A model generated the notes under the pieces. The model had not been told where the DNA came from, ran no database searches, and saw only the letters and a list, made by a program, of their open reading frames with translations. This document shows positions 44,701 to 54,500 of a stretch of 64,000 nt of DNA, one piece after another. The stretch comes from Rossellomorea sp. BNER (GTDB lineage Bacteria > Bacillota > Bacilli > Bacillales > Bacillaceae_B): NCBI GenBank assembly GCA_024213275.1, contig JANAVG010000001.1:275544-339543 (forward strand), in the 5' to 3' direction. The translations under genes were made by a program, and so were the position numbers. Position 1 is the first letter of the stretch; the number at the start of each line of letters is the position of its first letter.

Positions 44701-45045
44701 TTAATAATTTTTGTGTAGTTTATTCCATTCTTTTTCGAAATTTGTGAATGGGTCACTAGATTCAACAACCTCGTCTTCTTTATTCCAGTTTTTGAAGACA
44801 ACATATAGGAAGTAAATGGCTGCGATTCCAATGATAGCTGGGAAATTGGAAGCTGATGCACATAACGCTATTAATCCAATCGTTCCCCACAGGATCTTTT
44901 TGAAGGTTGACTCTGTTTTCACAAACCCTTTAAAAGAGTAATACAGAATCAATAGGCTGATCGCTAGACCAATCATCGGTCCAAGATTCGCAAGCAGCAC
45001 AATCGCCGCAATCCCTCCAACCAAAAACAATGCAAACTTCTTCAT
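44701..45045 (-). CDS. liaI: LiaI membrane anchor
   Basis: 114 residues: hydrophobic segments FALFLVGGIAAIVLLANLGP, IGLAISLLILYYSFKGF and the pair around AIIGIAAIYFLYVVFKNW, then a soluble acidic tail ending FEKEWNKLHKNY. It recruits LiaH to the membrane. The ATG at 45045 is chosen for AGGAGG seven bases upstream and the KKFALFL start; a longer in-frame start at 45087 would run through a palindrome. Confidence 0.88.
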   Translation of the reverse strand: MKKFALFLVGGIAAIVLLANLGPMIGLAISLLILYYSFKGFVKTESTFKKILWGTIGLIALCASASNFPAIIGIAAIYFLYVVFKNWNKEDEVVESSDPFTNFEKEWNKLHKNY

Positions 45046-45104
45046 TCGAACTCCTCCTTCTAATCGGGCACCATCACTCGACACCATCCGCCAAACTTCG
45101 ACGG

Positions 45105-45115
45105 GTGCCAGGCAC
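45105..45115. repeat. Short GTGCCAGGCAC palindrome in the lia leader
   Basis: GTGCC-A-GGCAC flanked by GC-rich bases (ACGG on the left, GGCCC on the right), in the leader upstream of liaI. Very GC-rich against its surroundings. I recall similar GTGCCAGGCACC words repeated in Bacillus genomes but cannot check that here. Confidence 0.45.
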
Positions 45116-45188
45116 GGCCCGGAATTTGTCGATTGGGGTTTTTTGTTCCCCTTTCGCTATCTGTATCTATCGTACCTATTTTGAGGAT

Positions 45189-45242
45189 TTGTCATAACGA
45201 GCCTGAGCTTTATTTTCATCTAAGACTTGAGGCGTATGACAA
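45189..45242. promoter_or_regulatory. Imperfect inverted repeat upstream of liaI
   Basis: TTGTCATA (45189-45196) faces TATGACAA (45235-45242), with extra inner pairing between GCCT and AGGC. It could be the LiaR target or a transcript hairpin; I could not match it to the LiaR box with certainty. Confidence 0.4.
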
Positions 45243-45281
45243 GCTAGGCTCTAGCATATAGGGGTTAACCCATAAGAAAAA

Positions 45282-45312
45282 GCAGGAGCTCATGAATCAG
45301 CTCCTGCCTTTC
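45282..45312 (-). terminator. Terminator of the pepF operon
   Basis: GCAGGAGCT (45282-45290) pairs with AGCTCCTGC (45299-45307), followed on the minus strand by TTTTTCTT; a wider CCCATAAG/CTTATGGG pairing encloses it. Confidence 0.88.
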
Positions 45313-45313
45313 C

Positions 45314-45526
45314 TTATGGGTTATATTTCTTCTCACTTTGTGATTGATTTTTGGTTTTATGTTTTTCTTTCTCTTCCTTTGCTTCTAACCTTTCATCTTC
45401 TAAGGGAAGCTGATCAATCGGCCACTCTTCCTGATCGCGCTTTAATTGTTCTGCTCTCGTATCTTTGAATACATTGCCATGATCTTGACCTTTTTGGACA
45501 GCCCCTTTTTTCTTAACTGATATCAC
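45314..45526 (-). CDS. Small hydrophilic protein downstream of pepF, unknown function
   Basis: 70 residues, highly charged and without hydrophobic segments: KGQDHGNVFKDTRAEQLK, EEWPIDQLPLEDERLEAKEE, then a Lys/Gln-rich tail. Starts with GTG directly after the pepF stop (no gap), with GGGGAG just upstream, so it is translated with pepF. Its codons 5-12 contain GGGGCTGTCCAAAAA, the same word that ends the palindromic elements of this window; this may be chance. Family not recognised; probably disordered. Confidence 0.62.
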   Translation of the reverse strand: MISVKKKGAVQKGQDHGNVFKDTRAEQLKRDQEEWPIDQLPLEDERLEAKEEKEKHKTKNQSQSEKKYNP

Positions 45527-47320
45527 TTACTCCCCAGTCAACTCCAAAAACTCTTCCACATCCTGAATGCAAAGCTGAATTCCTTTTTCCCAGAATGCTT
45601 CTTTCGTAATATCTTCACCTAGATGTTTCATGGCAAGCTCTTCGACATTCATCACTGCCGTATCCCTTAATAAAGCCATATAATTTTCTTCATAACTTTC
45701 GTTTGTTTCTAAAGCTTTCGCATAAATGCTTAACGAGAATAAATAACCAAAAGTATACGGGAAGTTGTAGAAAGGGACTCCCGTAATGTAGAAATGAAGC
45801 TTTGATGCCCAGAAATGTGGATGAGCTTCATCCAAAGCACCTGCAAATGCTTCTCTTTGAGCCTCTTCCATTAGCTCATTCAGCCTAGTTGATGAAACGG
45901 TCCCTTCTTTTTTCTCTTCATAAAAACGGGTTTCAAATAGGAACCTTGCGTGTATATTCATGAAAAAGGCGACGCTTCTTTGAAGTTTATCTTCTACTAA
46001 AGCGATCTTTTCTTCTTTTGTCGTTGCCTCTTTCACTGCTGCATCCGCTACAATCATTTCAGCAAAAGTAGAAGCCGTTTCTGCCACATTCATCGCATAG
46101 TTTCGGTTAAGGGTATGCATCGGTTTAAGTGCATAGGAATGGAATGCGTGTCCTAATTCATGAGCAAGTGTAGCGACATTAGACATACTGCCTGAATACG
46201 TCATAAAAATTCTGGATTGCTGGCTTAATGGAAAGGATGTACAGAAGCCACCTGGTCGCTTACCTGGTCGATCCTCCGCTTCAATCCATGAATTTTCAAA
46301 TGCTATCTCTGCAAACTCTGCCATTTCAGGACCAAATCGTTTAAAATGCTTTAAAATAAAGTGAGCTCCTTCATCATAGCTCATCGTGCTAGAGGAATTT
46401 GCAACAGGCGCATCAAGATTAAACCAGTCCATTTTCTCTTTACCCAGTATTTTTGCCTTACGATCCAAATAGTGAACAAATGGTTGTTTATGCTTTGAAA
46501 TCGCCCCCCACATCGCATCAAGGGTTTCTTGTTTCATTCGGTTATATTCTAGCGGCTCTTTTAACACCTCTTCCCAGCCTCGTGCCTTATAGACATTTAA
46601 CCGGTAGCCACCAAGATGATTGAGTGTCTTTGCAAGCAGCTCTTCTTTTTCTTCCCACGCTTTTTCTAATTGATCATGAATCTCTTTTCTTACCTTTTCA
46701 TCCTTATGGGAAGTTAAATTATTCGCTTGACCAATGGAAAGCTTCTTCTCTTCACCGTTCTCAGTAAAAGGAATTTCCATCGTTCCCACAATCGTATCGT
46801 ACATTTGTCCCCATCCATGATACCCATCAATGGATAACGATTGTATGAGTGCTTCCTCTTGATTGGATAGCTTGTCTTTCGCCTTCTTTTTCCACTCATT
46901 TAAAACATAAGAAAGCTCTGATAAAGTCTTGTGCTCCAACATTAGCTCCCATACTTCTTCAGAGGTTTGCGCGAGCTTTTGCTGAAAAGAATTAAACGTC
47001 GTTTGAAATTCTGCACTAATCGTCGTCAGTTCACTTTGAAGGCGATCTGCTTCTCTATCATTCATATCCTGTGCTTGAAGACAACCAATAAAAGCCCCTG
47101 CTTGTCTTAAATAAAGCATGACTTCTTTAGCCTCTTCAATTAATCTCGAAACTAGATCTCCATCGGTTTTACTTTGTGGAGAATCAAAAGCCACCTCATT
47201 TTCAGCAAATATTCTTTTTTTGTTCTTCAGTTCATCTATATGTGCTCTAAACTGTGATGATTGGCTTCCCCCTGGAAAAAACACATCTAAATCCCATACG
47301 TCAGAATAGGTTTTCATCAT
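45527..47320 (-). CDS. pepF: Oligoendopeptidase F (M3 family)
   Basis: 597-residue cytosolic zinc metallopeptidase that trims oligopeptides. The zinc site is LAHELGHAFHS near residue 386, with MNVAETASTFAEM downstream supplying the third ligand. The length matches PepF of Bacillus. GGGAGG lies six bases before the ATG. A small hydrophilic gene follows without a gap and shares the terminator. Confidence 0.94.
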   Translation of the reverse strand: MMKTYSDVWDLDVFFPGGSQSSQFRAHIDELKNKKRIFAENEVAFDSPQSKTDGDLVSRLIEEAKEVMLYLRQAGAFIGCLQAQDMNDREADRLQSELTTISAEFQTTFNSFQQKLAQTSEEVWELMLEHKTLSELSYVLNEWKKKAKDKLSNQEEALIQSLSIDGYHGWGQMYDTIVGTMEIPFTENGEEKKLSIGQANNLTSHKDEKVRKEIHDQLEKAWEEKEELLAKTLNHLGGYRLNVYKARGWEEVLKEPLEYNRMKQETLDAMWGAISKHKQPFVHYLDRKAKILGKEKMDWFNLDAPVANSSSTMSYDEGAHFILKHFKRFGPEMAEFAEIAFENSWIEAEDRPGKRPGGFCTSFPLSQQSRIFMTYSGSMSNVATLAHELGHAFHSYALKPMHTLNRNYAMNVAETASTFAEMIVADAAVKEATTKEEKIALVEDKLQRSVAFFMNIHARFLFETRFYEEKKEGTVSSTRLNELMEEAQREAFAGALDEAHPHFWASKLHFYITGVPFYNFPYTFGYLFSLSIYAKALETNESYEENYMALLRDTAVMNVEELAMKHLGEDITKEAFWEKGIQLCIQDVEEFLELTGE

Positions 47321-47562
47321 GCATATCCTCCCTTTCCATTTTAAGTATTTTTCTATGTATAAAGTTATTCTATCATTTTCACACTTTTCATGCTTTTTAA
47401 ATAAGTATTTCTTTAGTTATATTTTGTAAAGTTTCATTCCCAGATGGCACATAAAAGTTTTTCCACACCTAACCAAAATATTGCCACTTTTTACAGAACA
47501 GTCCTCAATTTCAAGGATATATCCCTAAATTTGTGCACACGATATAAGCAGGAGGGATAAAT

Positions 47563-47691
47563 ATGAAACAAAAGAATAAACAATTCACGGCAGCAGGCAC
47601 AGATATTGAAGAAGTAAAACGATTAAATGCGGCATCTGGTTTAACCTATAATCAAGTCAAAACAATGCTCGCAAACCAAAAAAAGAACTAA
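47563..47691 (+). CDS. Probable gamma-type small acid-soluble spore protein (short)
   Basis: 42 residues: MKQKNKQFTAAGTDIEEVKR, then LNAASGLTYNQVKTML and a short Lys tail. The AGTDIEEVKRLNAASG pattern resembles short gamma-type SASP-like proteins of Bacillaceae as I recall them; the Gln/Asn-rich tandem repeats of full SspE are absent. GGAGGG lies before the ATG. It would be a spore-core amino-acid store if the call is right. Confidence 0.6.
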   Translation: MKQKNKQFTAAGTDIEEVKRLNAASGLTYNQVKTMLANQKKN

Positions 47692-47699
47692 TGAACAAA

Positions 47700-47815
47700 A
47701 GGCGGAAGCGCCACGTTTAGCCCCGACAAGCATAAGACGAGCCATGAAGGAAGGGGTGAATTTCCCTTCATTCATGGCTTGGCTTATGACTTCCGGGGCT
47801 TTAGCGCTGGAGCTA
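47700..47815. repeat. Large GC-rich palindromic repeat (GGCGGAAGCGCC type)
   Basis: A single palindrome of about 116 bp: AGCCCCGACAAGCATAAG and GAGCCATGAAGG on the left face CTTATGACTTCCGGGGCT and CCTTCATTCATGGC on the right. It starts with GGCGGAAGCGCC and ends AGCGCTGGAGCT. It follows the SASP-like gene and could act as its terminator. Elements opening with this word are frequent in Bacillus intergenic space (from memory). Confidence 0.75.
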
Positions 47816-47875
47816 GATTAGGACAAACTAATTCAAAGTTATCAACATATTATAATTTTTATAATTTCCTATACA

Positions 47876-47916
47876 ACCAAAAAGTCCGAAGCCATTTTAC
47901 TGGCTATCGGACTTTT
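47876..47916 (-). terminator. Terminator overlapping the antiporter stop
   Basis: AAAAGTCCGA-AGCCA (47880-47894) pairs with TGGCT-ATCGGACTTTT (47901-47916), with the stop codon in the loop; T residues follow on the minus strand. Confidence 0.85.
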
Positions 47917-49768
47917 CACTTAGCGCTTCCCTTTGTACTTCTAATTTTTCTTGAATTTTATTAAGCTCCTTGCTTGGTTTCATTAAACTGACGACAATAT
48001 CTCCAGCTTCTGCTTTTACAGAACCATTTGGAGTGAAAAATTCAATGTTTCCAGAAGGTTTTCGAACAAACAATAAGATCGTGTTTCCTTCTCTTTCTTC
48101 AAGATAATCTTTAAACGGATATTTTTCGGTTATATTTGTTTTCCTTAAGACATCTCCCCGTTCTATTCGCTTATTTAATTCTTCCCATGTTGCATCTTCT
48201 TGAAAAAGTATTCTTCCGCCAACAGAATGGACAAGTTGATTTAAATCATTACCAAGATGTTGATGATTTTCAAAGCTAAGCTGGTAAAGATTATTTCTTC
48301 CCAATACCGGAACGAATGTTGTGCAAACAAGTGAATTATAGGAGTCATGTTCTGTTGCAGCGATCATGTACTCATATGGTGTCAGATCCAAGTGATACTC
48401 TGTTTGTTCAGATAGGATTTCTCCCCGGTAATATGGAACTTCTGCTTTTCGAGCCAAAAATAACCTGCTCCATGAAGAGTCTGTAATCGTCACAGGAACC
48501 TTTAAATCCTGGAATATTTTCGCTAATGCTGTTGTAAAGCTACTGGCCCCGACAATTAGCACTCCCGGCTGATCGTCTGTTGCTAAGCCCAGTTTTTGTG
48601 CCATCCATTTTATTGAAAACCCATGGGCAACAACAGTAGCAAAAACTAATGCAAAGGTTAGGGAGGTTAAAATCGAAGCATCTTCAAACCCCGTTTCCAA
48701 TAATATTGAGGCAAAATAACCAGAGACTGTTAAGGCAACGATCCCTCTTGGAGCAATCCAGCCCACTAGTAACTTCTCTTTAAATGACAGATCAGTGCCA
48801 ATCGTCGACAACCAGATTGATAAGGGGCGAACAACAAATAACATTAATAGGACAAAGGAAATAATTCTCCAATTGAAAATTTCTATTAATGTTTCCATTG
48901 TTAATGAAGCTGTAAGCATGACAAAAATTGCAGATGTTAATAGTACAGAAATATTTTCTTTAAAGTGTCTCATATCACCAATTGATGAGATATGCATATT
49001 TGCAAGTGTTATCCCCATTGCTGTTACAGCTAATAAACCCGTTTCGTGCATTATTTTATCTGAAACCGCAAAACATGCGAGTACAATTGCAAACACAACA
49101 GGTGATTTTAAAAATTCCGGTACATGTCCTTTTTCGAATAACCACCCAGTTCCTTTTCCGCAAGCCCATCCAAGAATCGCAGCAAAGAAAGAGGCTAGAA
49201 AGAACAGTAGTAAAGAAGTTAAAGTAGCATCATCAATCAATAAGAAGCGAATAATTTCAAAGGCAAAGATGGCAAGAAGTGCACCAAACGGATCGACAAT
49301 AATCCCTTCCCACTTCAGTATGGCTGCAGGTCTTGGCTTCAATTTCGCCTGTCTTAGTAATGGAAGAATAACTGTTGGGCCAGTAACGATGAATAGTCCA
49401 CCGATGACAAATGCCACAGCCCAGGATAACCCAGCTAGATAGTGAGCTCCAAGTGAACCAAGTATCCATGCCAGAAAAGCTCCAAGCGTAACAATCCTTA
49501 TGACTGGACGTCCGAGTCCTCTTACTTCTCGAAAATCTAAATTTAAACTTCCTTCAAATAGTATAATGGCAACAGCTAGCGAGATTATCGGACTGAAAAG
49601 ATCACCGAAATCTTCTTTGGGATTGATAATTCCTAAAAATGGTCCTGCAAGTAATCCCATAATGGACATGATCACAATGGCAGGCAATCTGAACTTCCAT
49701 GAAATCCACTGAGAGAAGATCCCAAGAAATCCAATTAGCATTATATTAAATAATAAAGAATCCGACAT
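47897..49768 (-). CDS. CPA-type cation/proton antiporter with TrkA nucleotide-binding domain
   Basis: 623 residues. About 12 membrane helices form the Na+(K+)/H+ exchanger part (LLFNIMLIGFLGIFSQWISW at the start, VTGPTVILPLL and WEGIIVDPFGALLAIFAFE in the middle). Then come a TrkA-N-like Rossmann fold (VLIVGASSFTTALAK near 400) and a TrkA-C domain near the end. The C-terminal domains suggest gating by a dinucleotide or similar ligand. The ATG at 49768 is chosen for AGGAGA upstream; a longer frame to 49876 adds an unlikely basic leader. The transported ion is not known. Confidence 0.87.
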   Translation of the reverse strand: MSDSLLFNIMLIGFLGIFSQWISWKFRLPAIVIMSIMGLLAGPFLGIINPKEDFGDLFSPIISLAVAIILFEGSLNLDFREVRGLGRPVIRIVTLGAFLAWILGSLGAHYLAGLSWAVAFVIGGLFIVTGPTVILPLLRQAKLKPRPAAILKWEGIIVDPFGALLAIFAFEIIRFLLIDDATLTSLLLFFLASFFAAILGWACGKGTGWLFEKGHVPEFLKSPVVFAIVLACFAVSDKIMHETGLLAVTAMGITLANMHISSIGDMRHFKENISVLLTSAIFVMLTASLTMETLIEIFNWRIISFVLLMLFVVRPLSIWLSTIGTDLSFKEKLLVGWIAPRGIVALTVSGYFASILLETGFEDASILTSLTFALVFATVVAHGFSIKWMAQKLGLATDDQPGVLIVGASSFTTALAKIFQDLKVPVTITDSSWSRLFLARKAEVPYYRGEILSEQTEYHLDLTPYEYMIAATEHDSYNSLVCTTFVPVLGRNNLYQLSFENHQHLGNDLNQLVHSVGGRILFQEDATWEELNKRIERGDVLRKTNITEKYPFKDYLEEREGNTILLFVRKPSGNIEFFTPNGSVKAEAGDIVVSLMKPSKELNKIQEKLEVQREALSEKSDSQ

Positions 49769-49872
49769 GAACCTTCTCCTTCTTATAAATTTTATAAAAT
49801 AGAAAATATTGTACGCTATACTATCCCCTAAAAAATGAAAAGTTAACCATGTTTTTATGGTTAACTCATTCT

Positions 49873-51195
49873 TCACCTATTTTTTATCGATTTGAAAAAT
49901 AATACGGGGAAACCGATTTTTGAACAAATGGTCCAATAATGCAGAACTGTGATGATCACTGCCCCTAAGTTCATCCCTAAAATAACTCCAACCATTGAAA
50001 AAGATTCATTTGATCCTAATAAATAAATCGTAGTAAACGATACAACAGTCGACCAAATCGTATGATATAAAGCATCCTTCACCATCCCTAAACCAATTAA
50101 GAAAGCTTGAAGGGGCATGACAAAAAAGTGAAATAAAAAATACGGCCATAACAGCTGTAAATAGAAGGTCGCTGCCGAAGATTCAAAGAACATATGGGTA
50201 AGCATGTCTCCCCAATGGTAAAAAATAAAAATCGCTGGTATCCCATATAATAAAGTAATCCATGTTACCTGTCTTAATAAAAAATGCAGACCATTTAAAT
50301 CTTTTTTGGCTACTTTTTCTGAAACGGTCGGAATGAGCACAACTAATAATGAATGAGAAATAAAAGCAGGAAAGAATCCAATGCTCATTGCTACCCCTGC
50401 AAGCAGCCCAAAATGTTCATTTGACATCGTTACACTCATCCCCGAATGGACCAGTGCCGCCTTAATCAGAAACGGCTGAATGGCATGTGTAACAGCATGA
50501 AAAACCCTCATCACTGTTGTTGGAAAGGAAACAGCGATCAGCGCTTTCCGAACATCTTTCCCATGTAGCGTTTCTGAATAAACACCTCTTTGCTTTCGTA
50601 AATAAAGGAAATAAGCTTGCATTAAATAAAGAAAGACGACAATCTCACTTGCAATCAATGTACTAAGTGCGATAAAGATCGACGTTTCTGTTGTAAAAGA
50701 AAACAAAGTGTAAACAATGCTAAGTAGGATCAATTGAGCAATTTTCCGTAAAAAGTTAGCTGTTGCAATCTTCCCCATATGATGAATCCCCATAAAATAC
50801 CCACGTGCAATCGAGGAGAATGCAATGACAGGGATAAGTATTAAGATCAGCCACTTTATCCCTTGATGTTCATGAAACACTGGAATGATGTTCACAACAA
50901 CCATCATGATAAGAAGCAATGCTATTGTCATTATTATTGTAAATCTCATCGCATGTTGAAGCATTGACCGGTGGTGACTTATTTTCCTTTCTGATACAAA
51001 CTTGGATATTGAAATCGGCAATTCCAGACTCGCAATAATGACGATTAGAAAAATAGAGGGGAGGATGGACATATAAATTCCTAGTCCCTCTTCACCTAGC
51101 TCTTTTGCTAATTTCATATTAATTAAAAACTCTAGACACTCACCAAAAAACGCAGCAACAACCAACAATAACATCCCTCTATAAAATACCTTCAT
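49873..51195 (-). CDS. MOP-superfamily flippase (SpoVB/oligosaccharide flippase-like)
   Basis: 440-residue integral membrane protein with about 12 helices, of the MATE/MurJ/SpoVB type. The start MKVFYRGMLLLVVAAFFGEC and ELGEEGLGIYMSILPSIFL are the first two helices as in SpoVB-like flippases of Bacillus. Such proteins flip lipid-linked sugars or peptidoglycan precursors. AGGAGAG precedes the ATG. Single gene, on the strand of the antiporter and 104 bp before it. Lipid substrate unknown. Confidence 0.83.
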   Translation of the reverse strand: MKVFYRGMLLLVVAAFFGECLEFLINMKLAKELGEEGLGIYMSILPSIFLIVIIASLELPISISKFVSERKISHHRSMLQHAMRFTIIMTIALLLIMMVVVNIIPVFHEHQGIKWLILILIPVIAFSSIARGYFMGIHHMGKIATANFLRKIAQLILLSIVYTLFSFTTETSIFIALSTLIASEIVVFLYLMQAYFLYLRKQRGVYSETLHGKDVRKALIAVSFPTTVMRVFHAVTHAIQPFLIKAALVHSGMSVTMSNEHFGLLAGVAMSIGFFPAFISHSLLVVLIPTVSEKVAKKDLNGLHFLLRQVTWITLLYGIPAIFIFYHWGDMLTHMFFESSAATFYLQLLWPYFLFHFFVMPLQAFLIGLGMVKDALYHTIWSTVVSFTTIYLLGSNESFSMVGVILGMNLGAVIITVLHYWTICSKIGFPVLFFKSIKNR

Positions 51196-51406
51196 GCGTC
51201 TCTCCTAATCCCAAACAATTTGTCCATATTGAAGTGTATGTACAAGGAATTGAAAATATGGTTACCTTAATGAGAAAAGCAGAAGCACCTATACAGCTCA
51301 TTTGGAATTACAAATACTTCTTTAGAGATATTACATTGTTTAATCTGGATATTTAAGGACCTAACTTCTCTCGCAGATTTTCATGTGCTTTATTTTGACT
51401 CTTTTT

Positions 51407-51496
51407 TGGGTATCTTATTGTTTTTGTCGATTTTCAGTGGTTCGATCGACATTTTTAAGGTCCTCATTTTCGCTTTTCTGCTTTTTCAGGGTCTCA
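51407..51496. repeat. Degenerate 30-bp-period array E
   Basis: Read on the minus strand, three 30-base units start TGAGACCCTGAAAA, TGAGGACCTTAAAA and TGAAAATCGACAAA. Looser than the 21-bp arrays, but in the same kind of place: between the flippase start and the RND-pump terminator. Confidence 0.4.
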
Positions 51497-51515
51497 TTCG
51501 GCTCATTTGAGGGCA

Positions 51516-51563
51516 ACAAAAAAAGGACTAGCACAAGAGCCGATTCGCTCTTTACTAGTCCTT
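51516..51563 (-). terminator. Terminator of the RND pump gene
   Basis: AAGGACTAG (51523-51531) pairs with CTAGTCCTT (51555-51563), with an inner AGAGC/GCTCT stem. On the minus strand it runs into seven T. Confidence 0.9.
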
Positions 51564-51569
51564 CTTTTA

Positions 51570-54500
51570 TTATTTTCTTGTTAGTTTCTTTTTCATTTTC
51601 ATTAAGACTTCATATACAACTGGAACAACAACTAATGTTAATAATGTGGAACTTGTTAATCCTCCAATGACCGTGACACCAAGTCCTTTGGAAATCAGCC
51701 CGCTTCCCTCTAACCCTAGTGCTAACGGGAATAACGCACCAATTGTTGCAATGGCTGTCATGAGGATTGGACGTAAACGAGTGACACCTGCTTCAAGCAA
51801 TGCCTCTCTTGTCGATAGACCTTCATTCTCTTTATGAATGACGCGGTCAATTAATACAATCGCGTTTGTTACAACGATACCGATTAACATTAGAGCTCCA
51901 ATCATCGCCGAGATACTTAACGTCTCACCGGCTATGAGAAGTCCTAATAATCCACCGATAATACTAAATGGTAAGGAGAACAGAATGGCGAATGGCGCGA
52001 GTCCTCCACCAAATGTGATAACTAAGATCAAGTAGACGATAGCAATCGCTGCAAGCATGGCCAATCCCAATTGGGTAAAGGATTCTTGAATGTCCTCTGT
52101 TACTCCTCCCGTTTCTACGTCAATGGAAGAAGGAATGTCAAGCTTGTCTATTTCTTTGTCTAATTCAGCTGATGCCTTTGCAACGTCATCCGTTTTCAGT
52201 TCACCAGTAACTTGAACATACACTTTTCCATCACGTCTTGTCACCGTATCAGAAGTTTTTCCTTCTTCTACTTTCACAACATCTTCGATTGGAACCTCCG
52301 TGCCAAGGGGAGATTGAATCGTTTTACCTGTTACATCCTCAATTGAGTCATAGCTCTCTTGTGTCATTTTCAGATGAACATTCAATTCTTTCCCGTCTTT
52401 TTCGATAGTGGTTAGAACAGGCTCTTCATGTTGCGGCATTAACTCCTTAGCGATTTGTCCAGCTGTTAACCCAAGTTCACTAAGCTTTTCACCATTCGCA
52501 ACAAGCGTGTATTCTTCATATGAATCAGAAATACTGGATTCAACATTTTTAAGTGAGTCATGGTCCTTCATCACTTCTTGAATATCCGTTACAACCGGTT
52601 CAATTTCTTCTATTGAATCTCCATATACAAAATAGACGATTTCGTTACTTCCAGCACTCGCTGAAAAATCTTGTGAAGCCCATTCACCTTTTTCAGCCTG
52701 ATCTTGAAGCTTAAGAATGACTTCTTCTTTTTCTTTTGAAAAATTCTTTGTATCCTCATCATATTCAATGAAGAACATCGCACTATTTGAGCTTCCAGGA
52801 CTCATCGGGTTTGCACTTCCGATTGAATATTGAATCGTTTCTACACCTTTACGGCCCATTATAAGTTCTTCAGCTTGAAGACCTATTTTTTCTACTTCCT
52901 CTTTTGTTTGACCAGGAGCAGGACTGTAGGTTGCAATCACCATTTTTTCTTCTTCAGAAGGTAGGAAGCTGACTCCAATGATTGGTACTAAGAATAGACT
53001 TCCAACAAGCATTGCAACGGCAAGTAAGGAGGTAATGATTTTATGGTTCAATGACCAGTTCAATACTTTTTTATATCCTCTCGCTAATGCACTAGGTTTT
53101 GGTTCATGATTCTCCTTCTTAACTTTTACACCCTTTTTAAATAAAGAATGTGCAAGCATCGGAACAATTGTAATAGCAACCAATAACGATGCAAGTAAAG
53201 CGAAAACAATCGTTAACGCAAATGGCAAGAATAATTCACCAATCATCCCTTCCACTAACCCTAGAGGTAGGAATACAGCAATCGTTACAATGGTGGACGA
53301 CATAATTGGAAGGAACATTTCTTTTGTAGCTTCTTTGATTAGTTCTTTTCCTTTAAGTTTTTCCCCTGGTAACGCCATTCGCCTATAGATATTCTCGACA
53401 ACAACAATCGAATCATCAATGACTCGTCCAATGGCAACGGTCATCGCACCCAATGTCATAATATTTAGGGTAATATCCATTTGCTTTAAAAATAGAATCG
53501 CAATGAGCAATGAAAGCGGAATGGAAATAACCGATATTAGTGTTGATTTAATATCTCTTAGAAACAGAAGAATGATGATAATCGCAAAAACTGCACCAAA
53601 CAAGGCTTTGTTTAGCATTGTACTAACAGACTCTTCGATAGGTTCACCCTGGTCAAAAGTTGAAACGATCTCAATGCCCTCTATATCTTTTTCAAAACCC
53701 TTCATTTCTTCTTTCACTGCATTGACAACATCCACTGTATTAGCATCTGCAGCTTTAACAATTTGAAGACCTATCGCTTCTTTTCCATTCGTTCTTGAAA
53801 TTGATTCTGCTTTCCCAATTTGCTTGATTTCGGCAATCTCGGAAAGTGCTATCGTTGGGATCTTCAGTTCACCTTGCTGAGGTGGAGTTGTACCACTTGG
53901 TGTTGGTACTTGTTGGTTAGGGTCTGGGCTCGAATTAGGGATCTGCCCCTGCCCTTCCCCAGCTCCTTGACCTTGACCTCCACTTGGGATCATTGGGATT
54001 TGCAAATTCTTTAGATCTTCTAAAGTAGTGATGTTTCCATCTATAACAACCGACTTTTCTGTATCACCAAATGTATATAATCCGAGAGGAACCGTTATAT
54101 CGGCACCTTGTATCAAACCTTTAACGGTTGCTTGGTCAATTCCAAGCTCCTTCATCTTTTCTTCATTAAATTCCAGTTCAACTTCCTCTACCTGTTGACC
54201 CGAAATCTGTACAGATGATACCCCATCTAACCCTTCAATAGCGGGAAGCACCGTCTCTTCCACAGTGCTAGTTAACTCTGCTAATGATTCTTGATCATTA
54301 GAAATACTAAGTGCCATGACAGGAAAAGCATTGATGCTAAGTCTCGAAGCTTCTGGTTCTTTTACCTCTTCAGGAAATGAGATACTAGATAATGCATCTT
54401 TAATTTCATCCTCTGCTTCTTCCATGTCTTTTGAGAAGTTATACTCAACCTGAATTGCGGACACATTCTGATAAGAGGTTGAACTAACCACATTGACCCC

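Noticed and set aside
48795..49442. 215-codon plus-strand frame opposite the antiporter
   Set aside because: Antisense to conserved membrane helices; no ribosome site and composition of a shadow frame.
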